From a bacterium (GTDB lineage: Bacteria; UBP14; UBA6098; JAFGQG01), in assembly GCA_016930435.1 (NCBI GenBank), contig JAFGGQ010000087.1:1-14748 (forward strand): a stretch of DNA of 14,748 bases, written 5' to 3'. This document shows, one piece after another, positions 1 to 7,397 of this stretch. Within the stretch, counting starts at the first letter, position 1, and the number at the start of each line of letters is the position of its first letter. The translations under genes were made by a program, and so were the position numbers. Under the pieces are notes generated by a model. That model had not been told where the DNA came from. It was given only the letters and a program-made list of their open reading frames with translations, and searched no databases.

Positions 1-224
1 AATCCATCCCCAACTCTCAATGTATCCTTAACGTGAAACTCCGTGGAATCGTCGTTACCCCAGACTGCAGCGATGCCCCCTTGAGCCAAAGCAGTATTGG
101 TTTCACCGGCCTCATCCTTGACTATTATCAATACCTTACCGATCTGGGCCAATTTAAGGGCTGCGCTCAAACCGGCAATACCGCTCCCAATCACCAAAAA
201 ATCCGTTCTAATTTGCTTGGGCAA
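1..224 (-). CDS. nadB: L-aspartate oxidase, N-terminal part (runs off left edge)
   Basis: This is the N-terminal ~74 residues of NadB, the FAD-dependent enzyme that oxidises L-aspartate to iminoaspartate in the first step of de novo NAD synthesis. On the minus strand the frame begins with a Rossmann FAD-binding segment (LVIGSGIAGLSAAL, about residues 9-22). It continues with the family-specific segment TALAQGGIAAV, then a D-D-S-x-x-x-H-V-x-D-T-L stretch; these distinguish aspartate oxidase from fumarate reductase or succinate dehydrogenase flavoproteins. The C-terminal part lies outside the window. No ATG is in frame before the upstream stop, so I chose the TTG at 224, which begins MPKQIRTDF. 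It has a CAGGG-type sequence upstream and lies about 35 nt from the predicted transcription start of a strong promoter. The assignment is secure; the start codon is likely but not proven. Confidence 0.9.
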   Translation of the reverse strand, partial: MPKQIRTDFLVIGSGIAGLSAALKLAQIGKVLIIVKDEAGETNTALAQGGIAAVWGNDDSTEFHVKDTLRVGDG

Positions 225-265
225 TTTAAAATATCCCTGTATGATTTTAAAAATGATTTTTACCC

Positions 266-293
266 ATTATAGTGTTTCACACAGGGAAGTCAA
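266..293 (-). promoter_or_regulatory. sigma-70-type promoter for nadB
   Basis: Reading the minus strand, TTGACT (293-288) is followed by a 16-nt spacer and a perfect TATAAT (271-266). Transcription would start near 259 and give a leader of about 35 nt before the TTG start of nadB. The match is 11 of 12 positions to the housekeeping consensus, and it points directly at the neighbouring gene. Function is inferred from sequence only. Confidence 0.7.
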
Positions 294-368
294 CCATTTA
301 ATTGAATCAACTACAACAATTTAACAACGGGGGCGGCCTTTATGTTAATTAGCATTATTCTCAAAATA

Positions 369-396
369 TTGATGTTTTGTGAAGGATTTTTAAATA
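369..396 (+). promoter_or_regulatory. weak promoter candidate ahead of yjbQ remnant
   Basis: TTGATG (369-374), a 16-nt spacer and TAAATA (391-396) lie about 40 nt upstream of the start codon of the broken yjbQ gene at 435. The match is moderate and the region is AT-rich, so chance occurrence is possible. The rest of the 225-434 interval between nadB and the yjbQ remnant holds only the nadB promoter and no gene that I can recognise. Confidence 0.3.
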
Positions 397-434
397 AAGG
401 TAATCGTAGTTTATCAAGTAAAGGAAACCATCTG

Positions 435-585
435 ATGAAGGGCTTTAGAAAGGAATTATGGTTCAACATAAAAGAAAGGCATCAGGCAGATAATGTGGAG
501 GAAGATGGTTATTGCTTTTACCGACGGTAAACTGGATTTTGGACCTTTGGAGGCAACATTTTACGGGTTGAATGACACAGAATAA
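435..585 (+). pseudogene. yjbQ: yjbQ (UPF0047) remnant: internal deletion plus frame change
   Basis: The N-terminus MKGFRKELWFN, starting at the ATG at 435, matches the conserved beginning of YjbQ/UPF0047 family proteins (about 130-140 residues). It sits 9 nt behind an AAGGA ribosome-binding site. After about 15 codons the homology stops. It resumes in another frame near 478-486 with RQIM followed by [14 protein letters not shown] and an FYG segment, which is the conserved C-terminal block of the same family. About 80 central codons are therefore missing. The original frame stops at 528-530, and the C-terminal frame meets TAA at 583-585, before the usual basic end of the protein. Known family: small enzymes linked to a thiamine-phosphate synthase-like activity, with the native role unclear. 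I infer a non-functional relic from an internal deletion. An assembly error would be the alternative. Confidence 0.8.
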
Positions 586-605
586 AAGGGGAGCGTAAGA
601 CCTCG

Positions 606-621
606 ACTAACAGAGGTTAGT
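606..621. repeat. small perfect hairpin at the end of the peptidase/barrel gene
   Basis: ACTAAC-AGAG-GTTAGT forms a 6-bp stem with a 4-nt loop that ends at the stop codon of the minus-strand peptidase/barrel gene. No T tract follows on either strand, so it is at best a weak terminator or a transcript-end hairpin. Confidence 0.3.
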
Positions 622-3374
622 TAATAATTCCACCCAAAGAATATATCGAAATAGGTATCGTCATTGATGGTTTGGAAATCGGTCCTTTTGGCAATATCAC
701 TACGTAGTACTATATAACCTCCCAGGCTCATCCGAAAACTTACGCCGAAGCTTCCCACCAGCTCCATTGGCTCATCTTCCCAGGCCTGACCAGCATCAAA
801 GAACAACGCTCCTTTAACACTGGAAAGATCCACTCTCCCGAAGGGTAATCCAAGGATCAGGCGGTCGATTAGGGGAAAGCGGTATTCCGCGTTAAATAGC
901 AGGTTTTTCTTCCCGAAGAAGTAAAACCAGGGATAACCCCTGAAGCTCCAGGTGCCACCCATGTAAAAGCGTTCAGGAAGGTCCCCACCGCTGTACCGCC
1001 CAATAATGCGAAAAGCGAGTGAAGTTCTTCTGCTGACCCTCAGGTAATACCGAAGGTCCGCGGAGTAAAGATAGGAGAGCATTCGAAGTCCCTGCAAATC
1101 TGCGGTTAAGCCCCCGGTTAAATTTAGGCGCATCCCTTCAATAGGACCCACTGATTCCCAGATGGCATTATCCCTGATATATGATAAAAGAAAATTAGCC
1201 TGCCACCCCTTGAACCTGGTATCAGCATAAACATACTTTTTACGGGCATGCTGTATGTAAAGCTTAGCATCCATTCGATGGAAACGGGATAAGGGATAGC
1301 TTAATGCCCCTATAAAGCCGGAATTCTCCTCTTCAAAAGTCCCTTCGATCCGATTATAATCCTTGTAATAAAGATGATATGCTCCTCCTCCCCAGTTAAA
1401 GCGCTTTTTCACATTGTAATAGCTGAGAATGAAATTGAAATTGCGAAGTACCTCTGAAAGTTCCTGAGCCTGATTATAAACCAGAAAATATAGCTGGTGA
1501 TCTCCAAGCATATCTGTCATTACGCCCTCCAGCCCCCCTCCGGCCTCCATCCCGGTCTGAGTGGATACTGCGCCCTGGGCAATGTCCAATTTTAATTTCT
1601 TATCGTATTCAACCTGGCTGATCTCCGTTTCCCCCTCCTGCTCCTTATAATGCCAGGAACTGTTCCAGGGTAACAAGGGAACTTCACCCATCGATTCAAG
1701 TGTGTCGGGTATGTCAAGTTTGAAAAGTTGATAGCTGTTGTTCGTATAAGCCGAAACGACCAAAGAATCAGCTGTTATCCATGAACCCTCATAAACCCCG
1801 GTCAGGATATTTGTAATTTTGTAAAGCCGGTTATTCCTGATCAGATATAGTTGATATGAAGTGTCATAATCAGCGGCAAACACAATCCCGTCCCCTCCTG
1901 AACTTACAGACGGGAATATAGTATTTCCCTCGGGGAGACCGAATTCCATGATAGCCTTGGTATTAATGTTTATTGAATAAAGCCCGTATCGGCCCCGACG
2001 TCCATTTACGACCCTGTCAGAGACGAAGAGTACATCATGTTGGCCGTCAAGCCAGCAAGGGTTTTTATCGTCGTAATAATCATTTGTCAAGCGAATAAGG
2101 CTATCCCCGACACGGTCAAAAAGGTATAGATCGGCTTTGCCAGAAAGGTCCATACCTGTGAACACGACTGAACTGCCATCTCCGGATAAAGCCGGGGAGA
2201 TAATAGATGTAAGGTCTTTAAACTTCTTTTTAAATACTATTTTCCCCTTATTGAGGTCAAACAGATAGAGGTTATCGCTACCTTCTGACTTGGCTGAAAA
2301 TGCCATTAGCCCATCCTTGCTCAGGGAGATTTTATTTCGGAATAAATGAAGTGATTCCAGTGGTTCCTTCATCTCTCCTTTCATTACCAAACGGGTATTT
2401 TCTTCAGCATCCATACGGTAGAGGCCGGTATAACCCATTCGGTCTGCTTTGAATATGATCTCATAACCGGAATCCCGGGGCCATACCACTGGAGATAGGT
2501 TAAGCCCGGTATCGGTTAATTTGTGGGCTGCTATTTCTGGCAGGTTGCCCTGGCTTAATAGAGGATAATACTTTTTCTTCAATTGGTAGCACCACTGTTC
2601 GTCAGCTTCCTCCAGGGAAACCCCCATCGCTTCTTCAAAGGCATAATAGAAGTTTTTACTTTTCCACCAGTTATCAAAAAGAAAGATGATCCTCCCTCGA
2701 CCATAATTCTCTTCGAGGAAATCAAGGAAATTTTCACCTTCTTTGTACATCAGGAAGCTGCCGGAGATCCGGTCGATCTCCATAATGGGAACCAGGTTCT
2801 CCTCTAATACCGTTGCCTTCATGATGGTTTCATTTTCAGTACGGTCCTCCAGTGACCAATATTCAGCCAATCCCTCCATGAACCAGAGCGGCGGGAACTC
2901 GAAAAAGAAGATGTCGTGAGTATCCAGTATGTATTGGATTTTATATAGTGTGAAAACGTGGACTAACTCATGCTTGATCACGTGATAGAAATCATAGTAA
3001 GAACCGTTGAATGGTAATACTACGCGGCCTTTGTAAAATTCGGTGAAACCGCCCACTCCCTCCGGAAGAATAAAGGGTACGGTATTGGTTTCCTGAAAGA
3101 GGTTTGGGGAACTGTAAATGATCAGTGGTATAGGGCGGTTTACGATATAATCGAAATTATAGACCAATTCCGAAAATGCCCTTTCGGCCATCTGGGCAGC
3201 TACCGTTGCTATTTCATGCTCTTCCTGGAAAAAATATACATTGAAATGCTCGGTTTTTAATACTTCCCATTGATAGTCAGTGTATTGTATTTTGTTTTTG
3301 CCGAAGTAAAATTGTGCGTTAAGTGAGGAAATAAAAAGTGGTATGATTAACAGCAAAAAGAGCTTGAATTTCAT
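621..3374 (-). CDS. HELVH zinc metallopeptidase / TolB-like propeller / outer-membrane beta-barrel protein
   Basis: This protein of 917 residues begins with a signal peptide (about residues 1-20, ending SLNA before QFYF). A gluzincin-type peptidase domain follows: HELVH at 135-139 supplies two zinc ligands and the catalytic Glu, and a downstream EGLAEY at 168-173 supplies the likely third ligand. Residues ~300-570 hold repeated strands such as ADLYLFD and NLYLFDL, typical of TolB/WD40-like (PD40) propellers. The C-terminal ~300 residues look like a BamA/surface-antigen type barrel, with FRGYPW, then FNAEYRFPLID, and an aromatic final residue (Tyr). I infer an outer-membrane-anchored protein with a periplasmic or surface peptidase module; its substrate is unknown. 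I chose the ATG at 3374 because it opens the signal peptide and overlaps the rlmN stop as ATGA. A longer in-frame start at 3410 would bury the signal peptide and run into rlmN. Translational coupling to rlmN is likely. Confidence 0.8.
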   Translation of the reverse strand: MKFKLFLLLIIPLFISSLNAQFYFGKNKIQYTDYQWEVLKTEHFNVYFFQEEHEIATVAAQMAERAFSELVYNFDYIVNRPIPLIIYSSPNLFQETNTVPFILPEGVGGFTEFYKGRVVLPFNGSYYDFYHVIKHELVHVFTLYKIQYILDTHDIFFFEFPPLWFMEGLAEYWSLEDRTENETIMKATVLEENLVPIMEIDRISGSFLMYKEGENFLDFLEENYGRGRIIFLFDNWWKSKNFYYAFEEAMGVSLEEADEQWCYQLKKKYYPLLSQGNLPEIAAHKLTDTGLNLSPVVWPRDSGYEIIFKADRMGYTGLYRMDAEENTRLVMKGEMKEPLESLHLFRNKISLSKDGLMAFSAKSEGSDNLYLFDLNKGKIVFKKKFKDLTSIISPALSGDGSSVVFTGMDLSGKADLYLFDRVGDSLIRLTNDYYDDKNPCWLDGQHDVLFVSDRVVNGRRGRYGLYSININTKAIMEFGLPEGNTIFPSVSSGGDGIVFAADYDTSYQLYLIRNNRLYKITNILTGVYEGSWITADSLVVSAYTNNSYQLFKLDIPDTLESMGEVPLLPWNSSWHYKEQEGETEISQVEYDKKLKLDIAQGAVSTQTGMEAGGGLEGVMTDMLGDHQLYFLVYNQAQELSEVLRNFNFILSYYNVKKRFNWGGGAYHLYYKDYNRIEGTFEEENSGFIGALSYPLSRFHRMDAKLYIQHARKKYVYADTRFKGWQANFLLSYIRDNAIWESVGPIEGMRLNLTGGLTADLQGLRMLSYLYSADLRYYLRVSRRTSLAFRIIGRYSGGDLPERFYMGGTWSFRGYPWFYFFGKKNLLFNAEYRFPLIDRLILGLPFGRVDLSSVKGALFFDAGQAWEDEPMELVGSFGVSFRMSLGGYIVLRSDIAKRTDFQTINDDTYFDIFFGWNY

Positions 3375-4411
3375 TTTTCCTGCATAATCTGGGTTCGCAA
3401 TTGACCGCAAGCACCGGCGATTTCCTGCCCCTTGGATTTACGGATAGTCGCAGTGATTTGGTTTTCCAGAAGATAGGCTTGAAAGAAGACCATATTCTTA
3501 AAAGGAGATGGCTGGTATTCTATCCCTGGTACTGTATTATATTCAATAAGGTTGACCTTTATGGGAAGGTCCTTAACGAGTGCTACTAACTGGTTGGCAT
3601 TTTCAGGACTGTCATTGATCCCGTCAAGCATAACATATTCCATGGTAACCCATCGGCCGGAGTTTTGTGCATAGTGGGTGATGGGTTTTATGAGCGTTTT
3701 AATAGGGTACTTATTTGCCCCGGGCATTAATTTATCCCTTAGGGTCTGCTCCGCGGCATTCAACGAGATAGCCAAACGCACCTTTAAACCCATTTGAGCC
3801 AGTTTCTCAATTTGATCCGGGATTCCGATGGTAGATAAGGTAATTTTCCGGGCTCCTATCTCGAAACCAAGTTCCGAATTTAGTATTTGAATGGTCTCCA
3901 GAACATTCCCGGTATTCAGTAATGGCTCACCCATACCCATGAATACGACATTGGTGATCATCCTGTCAGGGTGCATTAAGCGAGCCATAAAGTCAAACTG
4001 ACCCAGGATTTCAAAAGCCTCCAGATTCCGGGCAAAGCCCATATTCCCGGTAGCGCAAAAAGTACAACCTAAGGGACAACCGACCTGAGTGGAAAGACAA
4101 GCTGTCAGACGATGATTGTCAGGGATCAATACCGATTCAACATATTCACCATCCGGAAGAACGAATAAAAATTTGCTTGCGCCGTCCCGGGAATGAAGTT
4201 TTTTTTTCAGCTCCAGATCGGTTATCTGGCAGGAATCCTGCAATTTCTTTCGTAAAGGGACCGAGAGGTCGGTCATTTTGTCGAAATCCCTTTCAAAACG
4301 GAAATAAAGCCATTTCATAAGCTGTTTTGCCCTGAAGGGCCTTTCACCGATCTCTGCGAAAAAAGCCTCCAGTTTGCTTTGGGACAAGCCTTTTAATTCA
4401 ACTTTTGTCAT
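3371..4411 (-). CDS. rlmN: 23S rRNA (adenine2503-C2)-methyltransferase, radical SAM
   Basis: RlmN methylates C2 of A2503 in 23S rRNA, and in many bacteria also A37 of some tRNAs, using radical SAM chemistry. The 346-residue length is normal for the family. The [4Fe-4S] motif CxxxCxxC is at residues 112, 116 and 119 (GCPLGCTFCATG). The two additional cysteines needed for the methyl-transfer mechanism are present: C105 in LTACLSTQVGC and C335 near the C-terminus in GACGQLR. A GMGEPLLN segment (SAM binding) and a MEYVMLDGIND segment also fit RlmN. Since both mechanistic cysteines are there, the enzyme should be active. Start ATG at 4411; only a weak AAAG lies upstream. Its stop codon overlaps the start of the downstream peptidase/barrel gene (ATGA). 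It is divergent from pgsB across a 192-bp gap. Confidence 0.96.
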   Translation of the reverse strand: MTKVELKGLSQSKLEAFFAEIGERPFRAKQLMKWLYFRFERDFDKMTDLSVPLRKKLQDSCQITDLELKKKLHSRDGASKFLFVLPDGEYVESVLIPDNHRLTACLSTQVGCPLGCTFCATGNMGFARNLEAFEILGQFDFMARLMHPDRMITNVVFMGMGEPLLNTGNVLETIQILNSELGFEIGARKITLSTIGIPDQIEKLAQMGLKVRLAISLNAAEQTLRDKLMPGANKYPIKTLIKPITHYAQNSGRWVTMEYVMLDGINDSPENANQLVALVKDLPIKVNLIEYNTVPGIEYQPSPFKNMVFFQAYLLENQITATIRKSKGQEIAGACGQLRTQIMQEK

Positions 4412-4545
4412 TCTTTAATTGTAGATAAAAAAGTTTTCATTATGTTTATAAATTAATAGCGAAGCATTAAAAAGCAAGTTCAAATTAGGTTATTAAAACA
4501 GTTAATTTACTTTTTTTGCATGCCGCTTGGGTTGAATTTTAAACC

Positions 4546-4573
4546 TTGACTAAGTCCACAGCGCATTTATATT
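4546..4573 (+). promoter_or_regulatory. sigma-70-type promoter for the pgs cluster
   Basis: TTGACT (4546-4551), a 16-nt spacer and TATATT (4568-4573) stand in the 192-bp divergent region, about 30 nt before the pgsB start. The -35 box and spacer equal those of the nadB promoter. A GGTGGA ribosome-binding site (4589-4594) follows. The rest of 4412-4545 is AT-rich. An rlmN promoter should lie there on the minus strand, but I see only poor matches. No clear operator or riboswitch is visible. Confidence 0.6.
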
Positions 4574-4603
4574 TAAACATATTTTAACGGTGGATGCCAT
4601 ATT

Positions 4604-5788
4604 ATGTTAACTAAATACTTTTATATCATCCTAATTATCACGCTGTTACTGGTCTTATATTTTATTATAGAGTTTATTCGGCATAATATTTTTCTGAATT
4701 CCATACCGATTCGTATCCATGTAAATGGAATCCGCGGGAAATCTTCGGTAACCCGTTTGATCACGGCGGGTTTACAAGCCGGAGGGATAAAGACATTGGG
4801 GAAGACAACCGGATCCAGTGCCCAAATGCTCCTGCCGGATGGTGTCGAGGTGCCTATACAAAGGATTGGCCCTCCGAACATTATTGAGCAGCTTAAGATC
4901 ATCAAGATAGCTTCGAGGATGAGCGTGGATGCAATAGTAATTGAATGTATGGCGGTTAAGCCTGATCTGCAGTGGCTTTGCGAACATAAAATAGTACGTT
5001 CCACCGCAGGGGTGATCACCAATATTCGCCCCGATCACCTCGATGAAATGGGACCCACACTGGAAAAGGTCTGCGATGCTATTTCCAGTACAATTCCCCG
5101 TAATGGTTTGGTATTTACCGCTGAGGAACAAAACCTGGTTTGCCTGGTGAAAAATGCCAAGGAGGTCGATAGCAAGGTAATTACTACTGATCCGGAAGAT
5201 GTTACAGATGATGAGGTGTCTAATTTTGCGTACTTTGAACATAAAGAGAATGTTTCATTAGCATTGGATGTTGTCAATCATTATGGGGTAAAGCGGGATG
5301 TTGCACTTAAGGGGATGTATAAAGCTAATCCCGATCCCGGTGCGCTGAAAATAACCAGAATAAAATATTTTGAAAAAACCCTGGATTTTATAAATGCCTT
5401 TGCCGCAAATGACCCGGTATCGACTGGGAAGATCTGGGAAACCGTTGTACGTGAGAAGAACCAGGATTACCCGGTTATCGTAATTGCGAATGCAAGATCA
5501 GACAGGATCAGCCGTACCGAACAGCTTGCAGAAATGCTGGCTAAACAGCTCAAAGCCGATTATTATATTATCGTGGGAGGTTACACAAAGGTACTGGATA
5601 ATATGATGATAAAATATTCAATTCCCGGCGACCGCTTATTTGATTATGCCGGTGAGCCTCCCAGTGAGGTTTTTGAAAAGGTTATAGAGTTGACCCCACG
5701 CTATTCGAAGGTCTTTGCGGTTGGGAATATTGGGGGAATAGGGCATAAAATAGCACATTACTTTGAAAATAGAGGAGTGAACACCTAA
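4604..5788 (+). CDS. pgsB: poly-gamma-glutamate synthase PgsB/CapB (Mur-ligase-like)
   Basis: PgsB is the ATP-dependent amide ligase that polymerises glutamate through gamma-carboxyl links, working with PgsC at the cytoplasmic membrane. The 394 residues match the usual family length (about 390). A membrane segment occupies residues ~5-24. The Mur-ligase-type P-loop is at 40-48 (VNGIRGKSS), and GKTTGSSAQ follows at 66-74. An E-C-M-A motif lies at 114-117, and TNIRPDHLDEMG at 139-150 resembles the Mur-ligase metal/substrate region. Later signatures include IANARSDR and AVGNIGGIGH near the C-terminus. All expected motifs are present, so it should be active. It starts at ATG 4604 behind GGTGGA. 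Its stop shares one base with the start of pgsC. Folylpolyglutamate synthases and Mur ligases are excluded by the N-terminal membrane segment and the pgsC neighbour. Confidence 0.95.
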   Translation: MLTKYFYIILIITLLLVLYFIIEFIRHNIFLNSIPIRIHVNGIRGKSSVTRLITAGLQAGGIKTLGKTTGSSAQMLLPDGVEVPIQRIGPPNIIEQLKIIKIASRMSVDAIVIECMAVKPDLQWLCEHKIVRSTAGVITNIRPDHLDEMGPTLEKVCDAISSTIPRNGLVFTAEEQNLVCLVKNAKEVDSKVITTDPEDVTDDEVSNFAYFEHKENVSLALDVVNHYGVKRDVALKGMYKANPDPGALKITRIKYFEKTLDFINAFAANDPVSTGKIWETVVREKNQDYPVIVIANARSDRISRTEQLAEMLAKQLKADYYIIVGGYTKVLDNMMIKYSIPGDRLFDYAGEPPSEVFEKVIELTPRYSKVFAVGNIGGIGHKIAHYFENRGVNT

Positions 5789-6249
5789 TGTTATGGCTTT
5801 CAATCGGTTTAGGTTTAGTGATCAGTTTGATCTTTGCAGAAGCTTTTGGGCTTGCCGCCGGGGGGCTGGTCGTTCCCGGTTATGTGGCCCTTTATCTGGA
5901 TAATCCATCACATATTGCGGGTACACTGCTCTGTGCATTTGCCGCGCTGTTCACCCTGAAATTGATCTCTAATTACTCACTGGTCTATGGCCGAAGAAGA
6001 TTGGTTCTGGTAATCCTGCTGGGATTTATTTACGGCTTCTTACTGAGATATTTCCTGCAACAGGGCATCGTTACAGGTTTCTGGAGATTCGACCCAATTG
6101 GGTTCATCATCCCGGGACTGCTTGCATTCTGGATGGAAAAACAGGGGATACTGGAAACAATAACCACCCTGGTGATCGCTTCTACACTGGTTCGACTTTT
6201 ACTGATTATTATCAATGGCGGAAATTTATTGGAGCTTCCTTATATTTGA
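5788..6249 (+). CDS. pgsC: poly-gamma-glutamate biosynthesis membrane protein PgsC/CapC
   Basis: PgsC is the small integral membrane partner of PgsB and is required for polymer formation and probably export. The 153-residue protein has about five hydrophobic segments (roughly 3-22, 24-36, 42-58, 68-90 and 120-145). The conserved features are the FGLAAGGLVVPGY segment near the N-terminus, the basic YGRRRL loop and the IGFIIPGLLAFWMEKQG segment. The length matches the family (about 150). It starts at ATG 5788, overlapping the pgsB stop by one base, with GAGGAG at 5772-5777 as ribosome-binding site. The overlap implies translational coupling with pgsB. Confidence 0.94.
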   Translation: MLWLSIGLGLVISLIFAEAFGLAAGGLVVPGYVALYLDNPSHIAGTLLCAFAALFTLKLISNYSLVYGRRRLVLVILLGFIYGFLLRYFLQQGIVTGFWRFDPIGFIIPGLLAFWMEKQGILETITTLVIASTLVRLLLIIINGGNLLELPYI

Positions 6250-6282
6250 TAAATGGAAGCTAACCATGTTTTTTTTAAATAC

Positions 6283-6288
6283 GGAGGT
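6283..6288 (+). promoter_or_regulatory. ribosome-binding site fixing the TTG start of pgsW
   Basis: GGAGGT is a full anti-Shine-Dalgarno match, 6 nt before TTG at 6295. No ATG in the right frame is comparably placed, so this site decides that pgsW begins with TTG. Confidence 0.8.
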
Positions 6289-6294
6289 AATTAA

Positions 6295-7392
6295 TTGAAT
6301 TGGCGTCCCTCAAGAGTATCCCGGTCCCTGCTTGTAATGTTAGCATTTCTGGGGATCCTGATCGCAATTGCTATTGAAGTATCGAGGAAAGAGGATAAAC
6401 AGCCCTATTTTGAGGAGAAGCTGAGAGCTGCAAGGATTGCGGAGGAATCCCAGAAGGTAATCAGGGAGTACAGGGAAGGAAAGCATATAGTTATCGATCC
6501 TATTTCTGATCCGAACTCTACAGGTTTGATAGGTGAAGAATTCACCCTGATCACTACTGACCGCGGAAATCTGGAGGCAAAGTTGACCACTACCAATCCA
6601 AATTATGCGGCAATAATCGTGGATATGTTTAAGCAGTTGCAATTAGAAGAGGGTGACTGGATACTGATAGGATGGACCGGTTCAATGCCCGGGATTAATA
6701 TTGCCGTACTCTCTGCGGTAACTGCGCTTAATCTTAATCCTGTTATCGTTACATCGGTCGGTTCCTCCCAGTGGGGTGCTAATAATCCGGATTTGACCTG
6801 GCTGGATATGGAGAGGATTCTTTTCGAAAAAGGGATTTTCAGGCATCGTTCTGTTGCTGCTTCTATGGGAGGCCGGGGGGACCGGGGTGGAAATATTTCA
6901 ATAAAGGGCAGGGAGCTGATCGACTCCATTATAACCAGAAATGATGTCCTCAATATCGATGGAAATACCCTTCAGGATAATATCGATATGAGAATGGAGA
7001 TATACCGGAAGATGCTGATTGATAACCAGCCTAAAGCCTTTGTGAATGTGGGGGGCAGCCTTGCCAATATCGGTTCATCCCAGAATGAGATGCTGCTGGA
7101 ACCGGGCATTATCGACTACCTGATGCCCCGGAATTATCCCCAGCGTGGGGCTATGATACAATTTGGCCTGCAAGGTGTGCCAATAATCAACCTGACCGAC
7201 GTCAACAAAATCGCTGATAATTATGGCTTACCCATTGCACCCGAACCAATACCAATGGTCCCCCACGGAAAAGTGTTCTTTAATGAACAATATAATCTTA
7301 TTCTCGCAATAGTATTGTTGATTGCATACTCCTTCGTTATTCTGATTTTTATTAGGGTGGACCTGAAAAGTCTGCTGTGGCCAAAGAAATAA
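6295..7392 (+). CDS. pgsW: poly-gamma-glutamate system protein PgsW
   Basis: This 365-residue protein matches the family found next to pgsB and pgsC and named poly-gamma-glutamate system protein (PgsW); its biochemical role is not established. It has one membrane segment near the N-terminus (about 11-28) and another near the C-terminus (about 335-353). Between them is a ~300-residue soluble domain, probably on the outer side of the membrane, with glycine-rich motifs GWTGSMPG, GGRGDRGGN and NVGGSLANIGSSQ. The TTG start is set by a strong GGAGGT at 6 nt. It lies 45 bp after pgsC and directly before a CNNM-type gene, with no pgsA/capA in the cluster. It could fill the accessory or export role that PgsA has in Bacillus, but that is inference. 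The gene name rests on context and family resemblance. Confidence 0.85.
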   Translation: MNWRPSRVSRSLLVMLAFLGILIAIAIEVSRKEDKQPYFEEKLRAARIAEESQKVIREYREGKHIVIDPISDPNSTGLIGEEFTLITTDRGNLEAKLTTTNPNYAAIIVDMFKQLQLEEGDWILIGWTGSMPGINIAVLSAVTALNLNPVIVTSVGSSQWGANNPDLTWLDMERILFEKGIFRHRSVAASMGGRGDRGGNISIKGRELIDSIITRNDVLNIDGNTLQDNIDMRMEIYRKMLIDNQPKAFVNVGGSLANIGSSQNEMLLEPGIIDYLMPRNYPQRGAMIQFGLQGVPIINLTDVNKIADNYGLPIAPEPIPMVPHGKVFFNEQYNLILAIVLLIAYSFVILIFIRVDLKSLLWPKK

Positions 7393-7397
7393 GCAGA

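Noticed and set aside
342-530. A 62-codon plus-strand ORF
   Set aside because: Its second part is the start of the yjbQ remnant (from ATG 435). The upstream extension has no homology and no ribosome-binding site, and the frame ends in the shifted junction region.
3375-3410. Longer N-terminus for the peptidase/barrel protein, starting at 3410
   Set aside because: It would put 12 extra residues before a clear signal peptide and overlap rlmN; the ATG at 3374 gives a clean signal peptide and an ATGA overlap.
4621-5277. Several open frames on the minus strand inside pgsB
   Set aside because: They are antisense shadows of a gene with full family motifs, without ribosome-binding sites or recognisable domains.
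7377-7397. GTG start at 7377 for the first CNNM gene
   Set aside because: It overlaps pgsW by 16 nt and adds residues not seen in the tandem copy; kept only as an alternative.
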